A stretch of 64,000 bases of DNA from Sitta carolinensis. Lineage: Eukaryota > Chordata > Aves > Passeriformes > Sittidae. The notes beneath the pieces are model-generated. The model had not been told where the DNA came from, did not search any database, and saw nothing but the letters and a program-made list of their open reading frames with translations. How positions within the stretch are numbered: position 1 is the first letter of the stretch; each line of letters begins with the position of its first letter. Shown here piece after piece: positions 1 through 12,926 of this stretch. Location: NCBI GenBank assembly GCA_032173965.1, contig CM063284.1, forward strand, positions 103,664,410-103,728,409, written 5' to 3'. The position numbers were made by a program, and so were the translations under genes.

Positions 1-3000
1 GATTTTATTCTGTTTCTAGAAAACTTTGTTTTGCCAAGGCAACTGCTTCTAACATAAAAGCTTATGTTAAATACTTTGTGCCTGCATTAATTCAACAGTC
101 TTTTGGCTCAGGTTAGGGCTTTTCCTCAGCTGTACTTTGCAGTTCTGTTTCACAACCTGAAATTGCCTTGCCATTACCACAGTTATTTCATGTGATGTGA
201 CATTTCTTGTACTCAGAGGACCTGAGAAAGCCACATGTACCTTTGAAAGACAGGAAGCAAGGAAATGATAAAATAAGCTGCTCGTTGTAATACCATTGTC
301 AATGGGTTGAAAATAACATATCTGATAGCCTTAGATTACTTTTTCCTTGTTTCTTTTCCATTTACCTAGTAGGAAAGAAGAAAACCTGTTCCTGTGTAAT
401 CTGTGAATTACAAGAATTTTTATAGTTTAGTTTTGAGGTGGCATATACCTTTTTCATATTTAACAAATACATGTTGCAGAGAACTTAAGCCAGGTTCGTG
501 TTCTTCAAAATCCAAAGTAAAACAGTCCTTTTTTTTTCCTCTCTCCTACAATACTTCACCTGCCATTTTCTATGTCAGGAGGTTGGTTAATTTTATTCCT
601 TCTCTGGGGTATCTTGCTATTACACCTGTCTGTATGTGGCTATTTCAGTCTCAAACCCTATACCTGCTTTTCAGAAGCAGATTGTGTTGCTTTAGTGTTT
701 GCTCAATTTGCCAATTATTTCTTTCCCAGCTGCTAGTAAAACATCTGTCAGGTCACCAAATGTGATCCAAGTAGTGAATAAGTGAGTTTCTTACCTTCTG
801 CTAAAATCCTAATGCAGCTGTGGATTTCACATGTGTAATCATAGCCTCCAAGTTTGTGAGCACAAAGTGGGGTGGGTGAATGTGGGTGTGAACTGGCTTT
901 AAGAAAATCTCAATTTTTTTTTTTTTTAATTATACCAATATTTTAAATAAATAGTCAGAAATGTTTTCTAGATAGCAAAATCATTAAACTGATTTAATGA
1001 AAATGTGTATATTTTTAAGTTCCTCTATAGCTAGGTTTGGATGTTCAGATTTTTTGTGTTACGAAAATTACTATATTATGTGACAGTTCTATGAAGGAAA
1101 ACCAGAATAAATTATTTCATTAAGTAGTTATTATTTTTAAAAATACTTTTTATTTGAAACACTAAGGGAAATTTGAGTGATAAAAGTCTGTAGAAATAAA
1201 ATCACTCTCTTCAAGAACCTTAAATTTCTCTTCTGATAATATGCTGAACTGTACTATACAATTGATTATTTTGTGGTATATACAAGATACTCTGCTAAGA
1301 CTGAGTCACTGCATTCAGAAATGGATAGCAATTTGGCTGTAAGTTCATCACACAACTCCAGGTGGTGAACTGCCTGTTCTGTGTGAGCTTGCTAGCTGGG
1401 ACCTCTCCTTGAACAGTGTAACTTGCCTGTTCCTTACAAAAAAACGCTAAAGAAGAATCACTAGTCTTATGCTGAATATCCTGGTACATCAGGACACAAT
1501 CCCAGGACACAGAACTGACCTAGCTCAGGTCTTTCTTTTGCCCAAATAGACTCATCTTTCTACCTGCTGCCTGCTCAGTGTCTCCTACTCTGCTCTTTTC
1601 TGCATGTGTGCTTTGACATGTCTGCAATGGCAGATGGGTCTCTTCAGCAATCTATTGAGAGATCAAAGTGTGCTTTCTTATAATAAATATCAATATGCTC
1701 ATGTCTGAGGAACACTTCCAGTGGAAGAAATTGTGAGACTGTCTAGAAATACTTAATAATACATTTGAATCACCAAGAACACATTTTTTGTAAACTGAGC
1801 ACTGTTTTGTAGCCTGCTTTGGTCCAGCCTTCTGCTCTTGCTTTCCTTTCGCACTGATCACCATTACCTCATATTTTCCCAGAAATTGCTGGAATTTGCC
1901 ATCCCTAAAATTATGAGACTCTTTTCCTGGGGCTCCCCTTTGAGCAGTGCTAGATGTCTGCTCTACGACCTTTTCTTCCACTACAGTTTGTCTTCCAAAT
2001 GTCAAAAAACCTTGTCACAGTCTAGTTCTAACCCTGCATGACAGAACTATAAAAATAACTTCTGTTACTTGTTCAGCACAAAAGTATTATGTGGACTTTA
2101 GAAACTTTTCGCTGCGCATATCCTGTGTGGATGTGTAGAAGGGCAGAGTGTGTGTAGGCGGTCCCAGGACATGTCTCATAGTGTGCTGGCAAGTCAGTGA
2201 TGCAAACTTTCGTGTTCCTGAGAAAAATGTGACTTTTGTGACCAGGACTTCGATGGCTTCACTTCAGCACTGAGTGTAAAAGGACACTATCTTTTACTTC
2301 AACTGTACTCTTTTCAGGGCTTGCTTTGGGATGTGCAAATACACCTGCCGGCTTCAGTTGTGGCACTAGGGAGAAAAGCCTGATTAATGGATCCTGGAGG
2401 CAAAGGCCAAAAGTAGAAAAGCGTGTGGCTGGAATATCCAAGATTTTGGCAGTTTTGACTAAAATGTTTAAAGTAGATATAGGGGATTGCATTAATCTGC
2501 TAAGGTACTCCAGGCTATGCATTGACTGAGAAGGGCTGCTGAGTACCTAAAGGCTAAGTGCTTTTGGGGACCTATCTCCATTGTGGGCTTCTGTGATAAA
2601 AGCTGGGAAAATCTTGCCTTCTGGAATGTTCAGAAGTGAATGGATTTCTTCAGACTGTAACCTAAATTGAACTCAACTTTAGGACAATTCTTACATTATT
2701 TGAGACAAATTTAATCCATATTCAGGCTCTGTATGGCCTTGACTTGAATAGCTCCTTACAACAGTGATCAGCACATGAGCTGGAGTGGAGTGGGAAGAAG
2801 GCTCCTGAATCTCTGCTAATAAAATAAAACATTGGACCTGTTCCTGTGGGTGAATTTACTTTCCCTACTCTTTCCAACAAACTGTTTTTAATCTAATAAG
2901 TTTCCTTCTGTCAGTCACAGTTCTTCTGAGTCACAGCATTACAGGCAAATTATTTAAAAATTAAAAACCACCACCATGCTGTAGAACATAATGTGAATCT

Positions 3001-4723
3001 TTGAAATTCTGTTGGGCATTTTAATTTCAAGATTAAACCTAGCAATCAAGCAGATGAGGGCAGATGATCACAGGTAATGCAAAATGCACAATTTCTGGGT
3101 GCTGCTGAAACCTGGGAATGTATTCATCCTGTGGGGATTTTCATGTATAAGCTGTTAAATTCAGGTAAAAATATAGATGGTAGAAATATTTGTCTCAGCA
3201 ATCCATCAATGTCTATTTGATCAAGGTATTCAGGAGAATCTTTATAAGTAGTCACTTATTTCTGTGCTACATACACATCCAAGATTTTCAAAAAGAGGAT
3301 CTATTCCAGGTAGTACATTCTTTTAAGTGTAGTTTCGGGTGTTTTTTAAATGAAAGCTTGGTTGCTAATATGCTGAACTGAGGAAAGAGTTCCTTCCTAT
3401 AGCTGCAAAAACCCTCATCTTGCAGAGCTGCACTGAAATGACCAAGCTTATCTAGGCTCCAGATACTCACATGTGCCTGTGCTTCAAATATCCTCACGCC
3501 TTCTTTGGAAAGTGCATATGTCTTGTTTTAAATGTTCTGTTGTGAAAGTTTTGATTTTTATTGCTCTTCCAGGAGTTGTGTTTTAGCCCAAAGGACTGTT
3601 TTTTGACATTTGATTTCTGGCTTCCAAACTTTGCATTTTTAGAGAGAACTGTACTCAGTTTGGTACAGGAACTGAAGGGCTAGAACCAACAAGGGTGAAG
3701 TTTAGGGTGCTGAAGCAGGAACAGCCCCAAGTGAGGTTGAGCTCAGGTGCCCAAACTCATTAGCAGAGAAGACAGGATGCACAGGGACCTGAGGGCCTTC
3801 TAAAACAAAAGTTATCCAAGGTCACTATGGTACCTTACCTTGATTACAAGTCTGTGGAGAGTGATGTGAGTCTGAATCATAGTTCAAGACATCACATCTC
3901 TGCTGACTTAGAACACCTGCCTGAAAAGCCCTCCTGATAACTTGCAGCTCATTTCCCCTTCACAAACTCCTCCTCCTCAGTAAATCAGTGGAAAGGGTCC
4001 TTTCTCATAAAATGTGCTCAGAAGGTAGAGTGGCATTAGCCATCCTTAGGTAAAATGTGCTTGATGGCAAGAACTAATCCTGTTAGTATACAGTAGTACC
4101 AATATGAGCATGTTTTATTGGATTAAACTGTCAGAGATATGGGCACAGAAATGTTGAGCCTTAATTAGATTTAGGTGTGCCTGAGCACTGAGCTGCTTTG
4201 GTATTGGGGTTATTCTTTCACATCTGTGCAGAGCTAAAACTTTTAAAATTCTAAGAAACTTCAACACTAGCTAAGCAGCTCTCTTCAGAACTGTGGTATT
4301 GGAGGAAGCTCCTGAAACCTTCTTGGTTGCTTTTTGGACCAAATCCAAAGCAATTTCTCCAAATTTTTTTCTCTTTTGTGGGCAAAAAAAAAAAATTTAA
4401 AAATTATTTCTTCTACTTAGTGAGACAAGCAGATGCTCTGCTTGTGTAAATGTTGGGCAGTTTTGTTTTCTTTGTTCGTTCAGTGTTTCAACAAAAATTA
4501 TTTGGAAATCAATGTTTCCTAGAGCTCTTTGTTAAATCTTTCAATGCTGTTGCACATAAGTTATTTTAAAATTTATGCTGCAGTTTCTTCTCTGAACAGG
4601 CAATTTAGAAGAGTCATGATTGAAAAACAAACAAACCCCACAACCAACCAAAGCACACAGGTATTCAGTAAGCACTTTTATATTTTACAGTAATTTTGAG
4701 CTTGTCATTCCCATTTGCTTTTC

Positions 4724-4754
<31 letters not shown>

Positions 4755-6782
4755 TGGGGGGGAAACCAAACCATCCTAGTAATGTTTTTTTCATGCCAGC
4801 TGGTACTGGGGCTTCACTGGTTCTGAGTCTTTCTCTGAAAAATAACGATGGCAAGTGAGGACATGAGCCCAAGCACAGCAAAATAAAAGGTGGACTAAGG
4901 GCAGGCAAAGAGTAGAAAGGAATGTGGGTTCTATTTTGGTGATGAATCTAAAAAAGCTGCCTGTAATTGCTTGCTGTTTCCTTCAACCCTTCACCCAGGT
5001 GTTTAGCTCAGGTATGGTTTCCTGGTTCTCTCATCTCTGCTCCTGCACTTCCACTTGATAAATTGCCAGACAATTTATCTTGGTGGTTTCAACTTTCTTT
5101 TAGATGTGACTGCGTTTTTAAGGTAGGTTTTCCTAAAAGGACTCAAATCATCAGCAATGATGCAACTTAATGACTTGGTCAAATATTGTGAGTTGCTGGC
5201 AAGGTCTCTGGCCTGGAGTTTTGGAGCACTTTCCCCCTAAAGAAGGGCTGTGACCTCTCAGGGATGTTTATGCCAACTAGCTGAGCCAGTCCATGAAACC
5301 TCCACTTTCACGGTCCTCCATCAATTACATGCTTCAAAACCCAGCAATCTTCAGAGGGTTTGCAAGTAAATATAAGATGTGCATTAACCTTTGTAAATCT
5401 GTTTTGAAAATTCAATAAAACTGCTGAAATGTTTCTGATGCCTTCCAGAGCTCTTCAGAGTATGGTAGTGGTGTTGCTATGGTACCTATCAAGTGAAGTT
5501 ATTGATGCCATTAGTGTCTGTCTTTTAAAATTTACCTTATTCAACAGTAAAGACCAGGATCCTGGAAGGACTTTTTGGTAGTATCCAGACAACTGTCAAA
5601 ACTTCATAAATATTTCTCAGCATAGAAAATGCAGTAATATCTATAGATGGTATTAGCTCCATTCCATTTTAACACCAAGCAATATCTGGTGACTTATTTA
5701 AGTATACTGGAAGAAAAAGAGTATTACTCTCAGCTGCTCCCATCTGCTCATTGTAAACTCCAAATGGAAGATCCTTTGATGCACAAAATAAATCTCTTCT
5801 GCCAGACACCAGTCAGTGAGGGCTTAGTGCAAATAATTGAATGCAAATAACACATTCCGTGATAGTCTCAGATTTGCTTTGCAGATTTGTAGCAGACAAT
5901 CCTTTTTAAAACCTTGAAATATTCTTCTTTTTTTTTTACATTAGAATACCTTACTATTCTCTGTCTACATATGTGCTTTGTTTTCTTTACTGTCAACTTA
6001 AATACATGACTTTAGAATAAAAATAAAAGTGGAATTGAAAAAGTATGGCAAATTAATGGCCTCAGGCTTGCCACAATTGCAAGCCATACATCTTATAGAG
6101 ACTTTCTTTCATTAGATGTGAGTTTTTTGTGCTGCCACATTGGTGGGAGAAGCATTCTTACAGTACACTTTTACACAATTCTGTTTTTGCAACAGTTTGA
6201 ATTTGGGAGCTGTTTGTCAGGATTAGCATAATTTTCAACTGCTGCATAAAATAAATTTTTTAGCATTTCTAAAGTGTGCATTAAAAGCTCAATGAGGTTT
6301 ATAAGTGGGGAAAACACTTTGAAACAGTATTACGAGTTGAATCCAATGTCCTTGGCTAGAAAGAGAGGAAAAGAGATCTTTCAAGTTGTCATTAAAATAT
6401 GAGCTTGTCTATTTTTATGATGAATGAACAAAAAGGATGAGAAGCAAAAGACAAAAGCTGAAAGGAACCCCTAAAGTGACTGAGATGCTGCAGAGGCGGT
6501 GCAAGGCTTGCCTCAGCTCAGGCTTTATTCTTTGTCCCAAGAGATCATCAATTCTGGCAGTATTTCTTTTCCAACAGCAGGATGAGGAAGTGCAACAATT
6601 TCTTTTTCCCAGCACTGGCTCAAGGCCATCAGTAAATCTGGGTCCTGTTTCCATGAGTGGCAACAAGGGGTGAACAAGGGCTAAAACAAGGTGAACAAGG
6701 GCATGTCTGAGACTCCTGGATTTCAGTGTCAGTCTGTGTGTGTGTAACAAACCTACATCTTGCCAGTATCTGCAGTCTTCAA
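1..6782. other. Unique non-coding DNA, no gene seen
   Basis: This stretch is AT-rich and CpG-poor. Open frames are all short (the longest about 120 codons) and overlap one another on both strands without codon-like composition, so I call none of them. It contains only minor low-complexity tracts: a T run near 913-927, a 12-base A run at 4384-4395 and a pyrimidine tract at 4718-4755. A short imperfect duplication (GGTGAACAAGGGC, period 21) lies at 6669-6702. No retroelement, RNA gene or promoter-like CpG cluster is recognisable. It is either intergenic or intronic; the sequence does not decide which. Confidence 0.7.
4718..4762. repeat. Polypyrimidine tract ending in a G run
   Basis: A T-rich pyrimidine tract with a few C interruptions (4718-4755) runs directly into seven G residues (4756-4762). 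It is low-complexity DNA. The minus-strand open frame over it is a lysine-rich artefact of the tract. Confidence 0.85.
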
Positions 6783-7080
6783 ATAATGGTTTATGTTGGA
6801 AGAAACCTCAAAGGTCCTCTAATTCTGTCCTCCCACCATGGGCAGGGATATGTTCCACTAAAGCAGTTTGTCAAAGTTTGTCAAAGCCCCATTCAGCCTT
6901 GAAAACTTTTGGGGATAGCACATGTATTCTCTGGGCATCTAGCTCCAGTGTCCTCATTGTAGAAGAATGTAGAATGTAGAAAATAATTTCTTCCTAATAC
7001 ATAATCTAAAGACACATTCATTCAGTTTAAAGCTGTTACGTCTTGTCTATCACTCTATGCCTATGTAAAAGTCTTGCTCA
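6783..7080 (-). mobile_element. CR1 LINE fragment, 3' end, degraded
   Basis: Read on the minus strand this is the 3' end of a CR1 retrotransposon. At the left edge are the typical CR1 tail words in reverse complement (TTATGTTGGAAG, AAACCTCAAAGGTCCTCTA), followed by the segment equivalent to the C-terminal end of ORF2 (CCATGGGCAGGGATATGTTCC, AGCCCCATTCAGCCTTG, TTTCTTCCTAATACATAAT, TTACGTCTTGTCTATCACT). It is strongly diverged, with several indels including a short local duplication of GTTTGTCAAA. It is severely 5'-truncated, as most CR1 copies are. The terminal octamer repeat is not clear at its 3' edge. It lies about 230 bp from another minus-strand CR1 that has its own 3' end, so they are two separate insertions. 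Confidence 0.85.
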
Positions 7081-7313
7081 AATCCAAGTTTGCCATAATT
7101 ATCTGAGGGTGCTGCACAGAGACTACCATTTCACTCTGCTTGCACTTCACACTGTGCCCTTGTTCTCTGTATTTTTACTACAGAGTTTCTAGAGATTGGT
7201 TGCATGATGAAGAACGGCACAAAAGGCTCAGTTTTAAGACAGACCCATTAACAATCTAACAGCCAGTTTCTTAAAACCTTGATGAACACATTGAATGCCA
7301 TTTGGAATTACTG

Positions 7314-7765
7314 AATCATGGAGTGGTTTGGGTTGAAAAGGACTTCTACGTCATCTAGACCAACCTCCTCGCCACGGGCAGGAACGTCTTCATCTTGAGC
7401 AGGTTGCTCAGAGTCCCATTCAACCTGACCTTGAAGTGTTCCAGGCATGGGGCACTTCTCTGGACAAACCATTCCAGTGTTTCACCACCCTCAATGTAAA
7501 ACATTTCTTCCTTGTGGTCTAAATCTACCCTTTTTAAATTTAAAACAATTAACCCTTGTCCTATTGTTACCAGACCCTTCTAAAACATCTATCCCATCTT
7601 TCTTAAAGAAATTTCCCCCTATAAATACTGGAAGGTCACAGTGAGGTCTCCCTGGGCCATTTTCTTTACCAGGCTGGACCACCCCAATTTTCTCAGTCTG
7701 TCTTCATAGGGGAGGTGTTTCAGCTCGAGCAAGTGCATGTCTTTCCTGTGCTGAGATTTCTCTGA
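7314..7765 (-). mobile_element. CR1 LINE fragment, 3' end
   Basis: Minus-strand CR1 beginning at its 3' terminus with AATCATGGAGTGGTTTGGGT, followed by the conserved CR1 blocks AGGTTGCTCAGAGTCCCATT, CCAGTGTTTCACCACCCTCA, TTTCTTCCTTGTGGTCTAA, CCCTTGTCCTATTGTTACC and TCTCAGTCTGTCTTCATAGG. The last of these corresponds to the coding part just before the ORF2 stop. Near 7735 the match jumps to a more 5' CR1 block (CATGTCTTTCCTGTGCTGAG), which suggests a small internal deletion. The copy is truncated at its 5' side and has no intact reading frame. Confidence 0.93.
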
Positions 7766-8524
7766 TCCCATATTAACTATACTCATTTTTCATTGTTTTT
7801 ATGACCATTTTAGACATATTTATGGGACTAAAGTGACCTCCCATCTACTTCAATCAGATTTTTTTTTCAAATTCCCTTAGTAAGCCTTAATACTTTTCTT
7901 ATTTGAAAAGTGGAAATTGCCTTTAGTGACTCTAAAAAGCTCCCAGTTCTAGTGATGTTGAACATTACACGTGTTACTGTGGGGTTTCAAAATTATTCCA
8001 CTGTGGCTAAACTTCTGCAGAGCTGAAAATGGAATTCTACTTATTTGAAAAATGTCAGAAAAGGAAAATGGGGGGAGAGTGAGGCAATCCAGCTGCTTAG
8101 GTTAGTGATGTGTTAAAAAATAGCCTCTGCAAAGACACTTTAGTGTATAAGGATTCAGGAAGGTATCAGATAATACAAATGTAAAGGGAGAATGCAATGT
8201 GTCATATGTCTTCACAGTTGATTAGCTGGTTATTCTTGGTGCTTATCAGGGTTTCCTCAAGAACAGTCTTCACATCAAGGTCATGGTGTCACAGTGATCA
8301 GTACAGTAATAAGCCTGTTGAGTACTCCTTAACAATGGGGGGAAGGGAAAGGGGATAAGGGAGCTTTCTTCTTTAAGTAGTGATTTCTTAAACAAAACAT
8401 CATATAATAGGGAGAAATGATTGAATTTAGCCAACTGTTATGTCACCATAGCAACCATACATGTTGGCTCCACATTGAAAATAATCTTTTTTTCACTGGG
8501 ATTAAAATGCTCTTTCTCTTTCTT

Positions 8525-8542
8525 GGGATGGGGGGCAGGGGG
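8525..8542 (+). repeat. G-rich tract
   Basis: The tract has runs of three, six and six G residues separated by two-base spacers. A two-quartet quadruplex is conceivable; a canonical four-run G3 quadruplex is not present. Confidence 0.6.
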
Positions 8543-8728
8543 GAGATGTAGCAGATAGATTAGGATCTTGTATTTGAGGGAAGAACTATTTTTGTTTTGT
8601 TTTAAATATTGTGGTAGGGAAAAAAGATGTGGATGCTTTGTGCACTGCACTGGCAGATTTTCATATGTGGCCATATGTTACCTTCAGTGGCAGCATCAAA
8701 AAAGCAAAACAATTGCACACTGCCTAAC

Positions 8729-8743
8729 AAAAAAAAAAAAAAA
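8729..8743. repeat. A homopolymer, 15 bases
   Basis: A run of 15 A residues. No AATAAA or processed-transcript signature precedes it, so it is read as simple low-complexity DNA. Confidence 0.9.
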
Positions 8744-10547
8744 TAGTCTTTACAGTTATTACAGTTTATTTCTTTATTTTTCACCTTTTGCACTTAGAGG
8801 TCATGGACCTAAAAGTGTGATCAACTAGGTTGGACTTTCTGTTGGCTTACTGTCTTTTCTTTGGTAAGGTCAAAAAGCTACAGCTAAAATATTCTTTTAA
8901 TGATGTGGTTTATAAATGGAATAAAAATTTTGCTGATATTTAAAACATGTCCATGTCTACAGTGAGTTGTATTAAGAGCCAGAAAATGACCCAGTAGGCT
9001 AATTCAATGGAAATGTCTTACCCAATTTGAGCCTTCTGATGAGGAAACTGCCCCAAAAATGGAGTAATTATAAACTGTTCGCCTGGGATCAGTATTAGGC
9101 TATTTCACATGCCCATTAATTGTCTATTTTTCTATAACACATATTTCTAACTGATGGCAGCAAACAGTTTCATCACGACAAGGAAAATTGTTTTTATACT
9201 AACAATTACCCCTCTTAATCAGCTGTATTTGACTTACAGCAAGCATTCTCTTATCAATTACTTTTGGAAAGAAGAGGGAATCCTTTACAGCTAAGAGGTA
9301 TATTTGTATGTCTGCTGTACTGTATTCAGAGAGGACAAATGCTCCTTTTTTTCTCCTCTAAGCACATATCACTGAGCTTTCTAAGCAGCATTTATGAAGA
9401 ACTAAGTGAGAGGATAAGTTTATAGTGGAGACAGGGAAAAGGCTGTTCAAGAAAGCAGAGTGGAGCTTGCAGGGGTCCTACGGGCTCCCCTGGGGATGTG
9501 TAAACTTTCTGCCAACACCGAGCAAGACAGGGAAGTACTGGGGTCAGGGGAAAAACACAGCTCTGATGCTGCAAGGCTAAACCTTTTGCTAACAAGTTTT
9601 GCCTCACAGCAACATCACAACTGATTCTCTCCTTCTTCACCAAGTTTGGTGAGAGTGGAGGTATGGAGGGGAACACTGCTGCATGGCACATAGTGTACCT
9701 AGTCCCTTTGTGCCCAGGAGCTCCCTAATAGCCAGAGAAGCAAAGACAGGTTTGGAGCGACAAGTGGTCTGTCCTTTTGGGAAATGGACTGTGGTGGAGA
9801 GAGCTAGGAGTCTCAAGTCCAAGCATGTCCGTAAATGTCCCTTTCCTTTATCATCTTCATTAATAAAACATTAATACTAATAACAGGCTCCATCAGTTGG
9901 TTACAGAGAAAAAGCAATGCCTGAAGCTTTGTATCTTCTTTCAAAATGCTGCCTCTGTCTCTGAATGATGGATTAGCTGCTGAACAGTTCTGTCAGTGCT
10001 ACCTAGCAGTGAACTGATGATACCACTTTCCCACAATTAATTCAAGTGTTGCAGCAAGGTTGACCTGCCTAATTAACGTGAAATAGCATTCAAATTACCG
10101 CAAGTATATTATCTGTCTCTTTATTGTTTTTAATTTGCTGTCAGCAAAATCACTGAAAACAGAGATCTTGGAGAGATAGTTTAAAGAGCCCCATTATTCT
10201 AGAGAAGTGAGTTGCAGTGTGGCTGCCTTTGGCCAGCTGAGGCTCTTGCCATGCTGGGTGAAAGCTGGCCTATTTTAGCTTCCCTTCATGAGATTTTTTC
10301 TTCCCTGAAGGTGTGACGTCAAGTGTTATTAATAGCTAAATTGCCTAACATCTTATAAAAGCTGTATATTTCCATGGATTTCATGGTACTGGTACTGATT
10401 TTCCACATAGAGGGCTATAGGGTTGGGCTTGGGGATGCAGCTGTGGAGAAAATAGTGGATGAGGTGTCAGGAAAAGATGCTGGAGAAATATAACCCCTAC
10501 ATTCATAACATTTGTGACTTTTTGCTGTTTCTGGACATGCATAGCAG

Positions 10548-10549
<2 letters not shown>

Positions 10550-10588
<39 letters not shown>
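10550..10588. repeat. T homopolymer, 39 bases
   Basis: An uninterrupted T run of 39 bases. As a poly(A) on the minus strand it could be the tail of a retrocopy, but the 100 bases on the upstream side of that strand carry no AATAAA-like signal and no recognisable coding remnant. I therefore call it a mononucleotide repeat. A run this long is prone to slippage, so its exact length is uncertain. Confidence 0.9.
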
Positions 10589-10592
<4 letters not shown>

Positions 10593-12539
10593 GAGCTTTG
10601 AGTACTGTAGTATCTGTGCTGATGCTAGAGATGATGGCTCCTGTTGTTTTGAACATCTGGATACATGCACAGGGAGGAACACTGCTTCCCCTCCTCCATT
10701 AGCCACACATGCACCCTTAACTGCATAGAGCTAATCACCATGATGTTTTTCCTGTGCAAACCATAGTATTCAAAAGATGATTTTGTGCTGGTTGTTTAAA
10801 TATTAGTCATTGAAGGCAGCACACCAGCACCTATGAAGCAAGGTGAGAGACAACCTGTAAGCAAGTTCTCATGTGTGATTTCCATTTGTGTGGAATTTTG
10901 CTGTGAATTTCTGGCAATTTTTATTTTCAATTAAAAGAAACTAAAACCACAGAAGATACTATAATTTAATAAATGCTTTTCACAAAATATGCAAAGCAAT
11001 ATGAAATTTTAGCAAGACGTGCAGAGTTCCTGAATGAAAAGAAGCAGCTGTTTTGAAAAAGATGGGAGCTGGGTTGCTTTTGATTGTAGTTTTTCCATTA
11101 CATCCCTTAAGTCTTCCAGCTGCTTTCCAAATAGCACCAAAAAGATCAATCCACTTAATTGCTAACTGCCTATAAATTGCTAATGTTTAACTGGATCAAC
11201 AGTTTCCCATTTGCTGTTTGTTTCCTCTGCATACCAAACACTATGTGATACCAAACTCTACAGACCATCTAAAAAGAGAAAGCACCAGTGAGAGAGAACC
11301 CTGTAATAACAAACAATTGCTCCATGACACAGTGTTTGCTATTTTGTTTATGTCATTCCTGGAAAAAAACATAAGCTATTGCTCTTATTGCGTTTTCCAT
11401 CTGTCCCTCATTCACTGCTAATCTACAGTAGTAGAGATTTTCCACACTGAGTCTTTTCCTATGGGTCCATAAAACCCCAAAACTGTGTTTTGTTCCTTGT
11501 TTTGCTTCCTTTCTTGACTTCCCTTACTTCAGATAAAACACATTAGTATGGGAATGGAAGAGCTGCTTTCATCTACAGTTAATTTCAATATTATCTTGGG
11601 CCAATATTAATATATTGCATTGTGCTAACATAAAAACATTGAACTTCCTAGAATTTTTTGTATTGCCACACAATTGATTTGATACCTTTCCTTTTTCCAG
11701 GGAGATATTTTATGCTAGTATTAATTTGTTTGATGTTTGGGTTATGTTTTTCTTCCTTTTTGCTCCTTTTTAAGATCTATTATGGGGAATGATGAAGATG
11801 GCCAGAAGTAGAGCTTCTGTTTCTGGCTATTTTCCTTCTCATTTTGTCTGGACTAATCACTGCATGAATAAGGGTGATGTGCTTGCTCACTGTCAGGCCA
11901 TGAATAATGAAATTGTCTTGAAAGAGTATTTTCTTTTAAAAGATGATAGCTTTTGCAATAGCAACAGTAGCTTATCCTGAACAGTAGCGTGTTTAGGTCT
12001 TCAGCACTACAATGGTGACCAGAGCAATCAGTAATCAGTGCATCTCAGCTCCAAAGCTGGGTTTTTCAAAGCTGGCTGCTAATCACTCCCTTTGTGATGT
12101 CTTTTTGAGACACCTACATGTCCTTGCCAGGTGACAGTGACAGTGTGAGCTGTATGCAGGAGACTCTCAGGCATAGGATTTTCTTTTCTCCATGTGTTTG
12201 CCTTACAGCAAACACTTGTAAATGGCTTTGATTGCTCTGCAATTTTTTTCATTTGTTTCATTACACTTACCTTGTAGAAAATCAAAATGGGAGGACAGGT
12301 CATGTAGTGGCAGTGTGTAAATGTTTTTTTTTTTTATTCAGATCTGTTGCAGTCATCACTAAATGCCTACAAGGCATGTTGTTAAGGAAGCAAGAGTCAC
12401 TGCTCCTGGTATGTTCTTTTGGACATTTCCCATTTGGAGCGCTGACCAGCAACGTTTTTTCTCAGTGCTGCTCTGCTATAACCAATGCAAAGTTATCTGA
12501 CATTGTGGTGCTTTTGGTGGATCTAAACCCCTTGCAGAT

Positions 12540-12926
12540 AAAGGCTGAGAGTTGAAATTTTTAGCCTGGAAAAGAGAAGGCTTCAGGGTTACCTTGTTGC
12601 AGCCTTCTAGCACCTGAAGGGAGCCTACAAGAAAGTTGGAGAGTGAGTTTTTACAAGGGCATGTAAGATAGGACAAGAGGGAATGACTTCAAAATAAGAG
12701 TAGGCTTTGATTAGATATTAGAAAAAAATTCATTACTCTGGGATTAGTGAGACACTGGAACAGGCTGCCCAGAGAAGCCATGGATGCCCCATCCCTGGAA
12801 ATATTCAGCACTGGGTTGGATGGAGGTCTGAGAAATCTGGTCTGGTGAAAGCTGTCCTTGACCGTGGCAGGGGATTGGAACTGGGTGATCTTTAAGGTCC
12901 CTTCCAACCCAAACCATTCTATCATT
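12540..12926 (+). mobile_element. CR1 LINE fragment, 3' end
   Basis: Plus-strand CR1 3' end with nearly all conserved blocks in order: TTAGCCTGGAAAAGAGAAGG, GCAGCCTTCTAGCACCTGAA, TTTTTACAAGGGCATGTAA, TTAGATATTAG, CTGCCCAGAGAAGCC, GGATGCCCCATCCCTGGAAA, GGTCTAGT-like GGTCTGGTG, GTGGCAGGGGATTGGAACTG and CTTCCAACCCAAACCATTCT. It ends at a degenerate copy of the CR1 terminal octamer (CATTCTATCATT). It is the equivalent of the last part of ORF2 plus the short 3' UTR. The longer open frame at 12858-13277 begins inside this CR1 tail and runs into unrelated DNA, so it is not a gene. Confidence 0.95.

Larger units (their letters stand above)
7766..12539. other. Unique non-coding DNA, no gene seen
   Basis: No gene or retroelement is recognisable here. 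The stretch holds a G-rich tract at 8525-8542, a 15-base A run at 8729-8743 and a 39-base T run at 10550-10588. Two segments (about 9060-9260 and 10020-10145) have low repeat content and clustered TAATTA or TTAATTG words of the kind often seen in conserved vertebrate non-coding elements. Open frames are short and overlapping. Confidence 0.65.

Noticed and set aside
10381..10656. Open frame with a polylysine block.
   Set aside because: It is a translation of the 39-base T run on the opposite strand.
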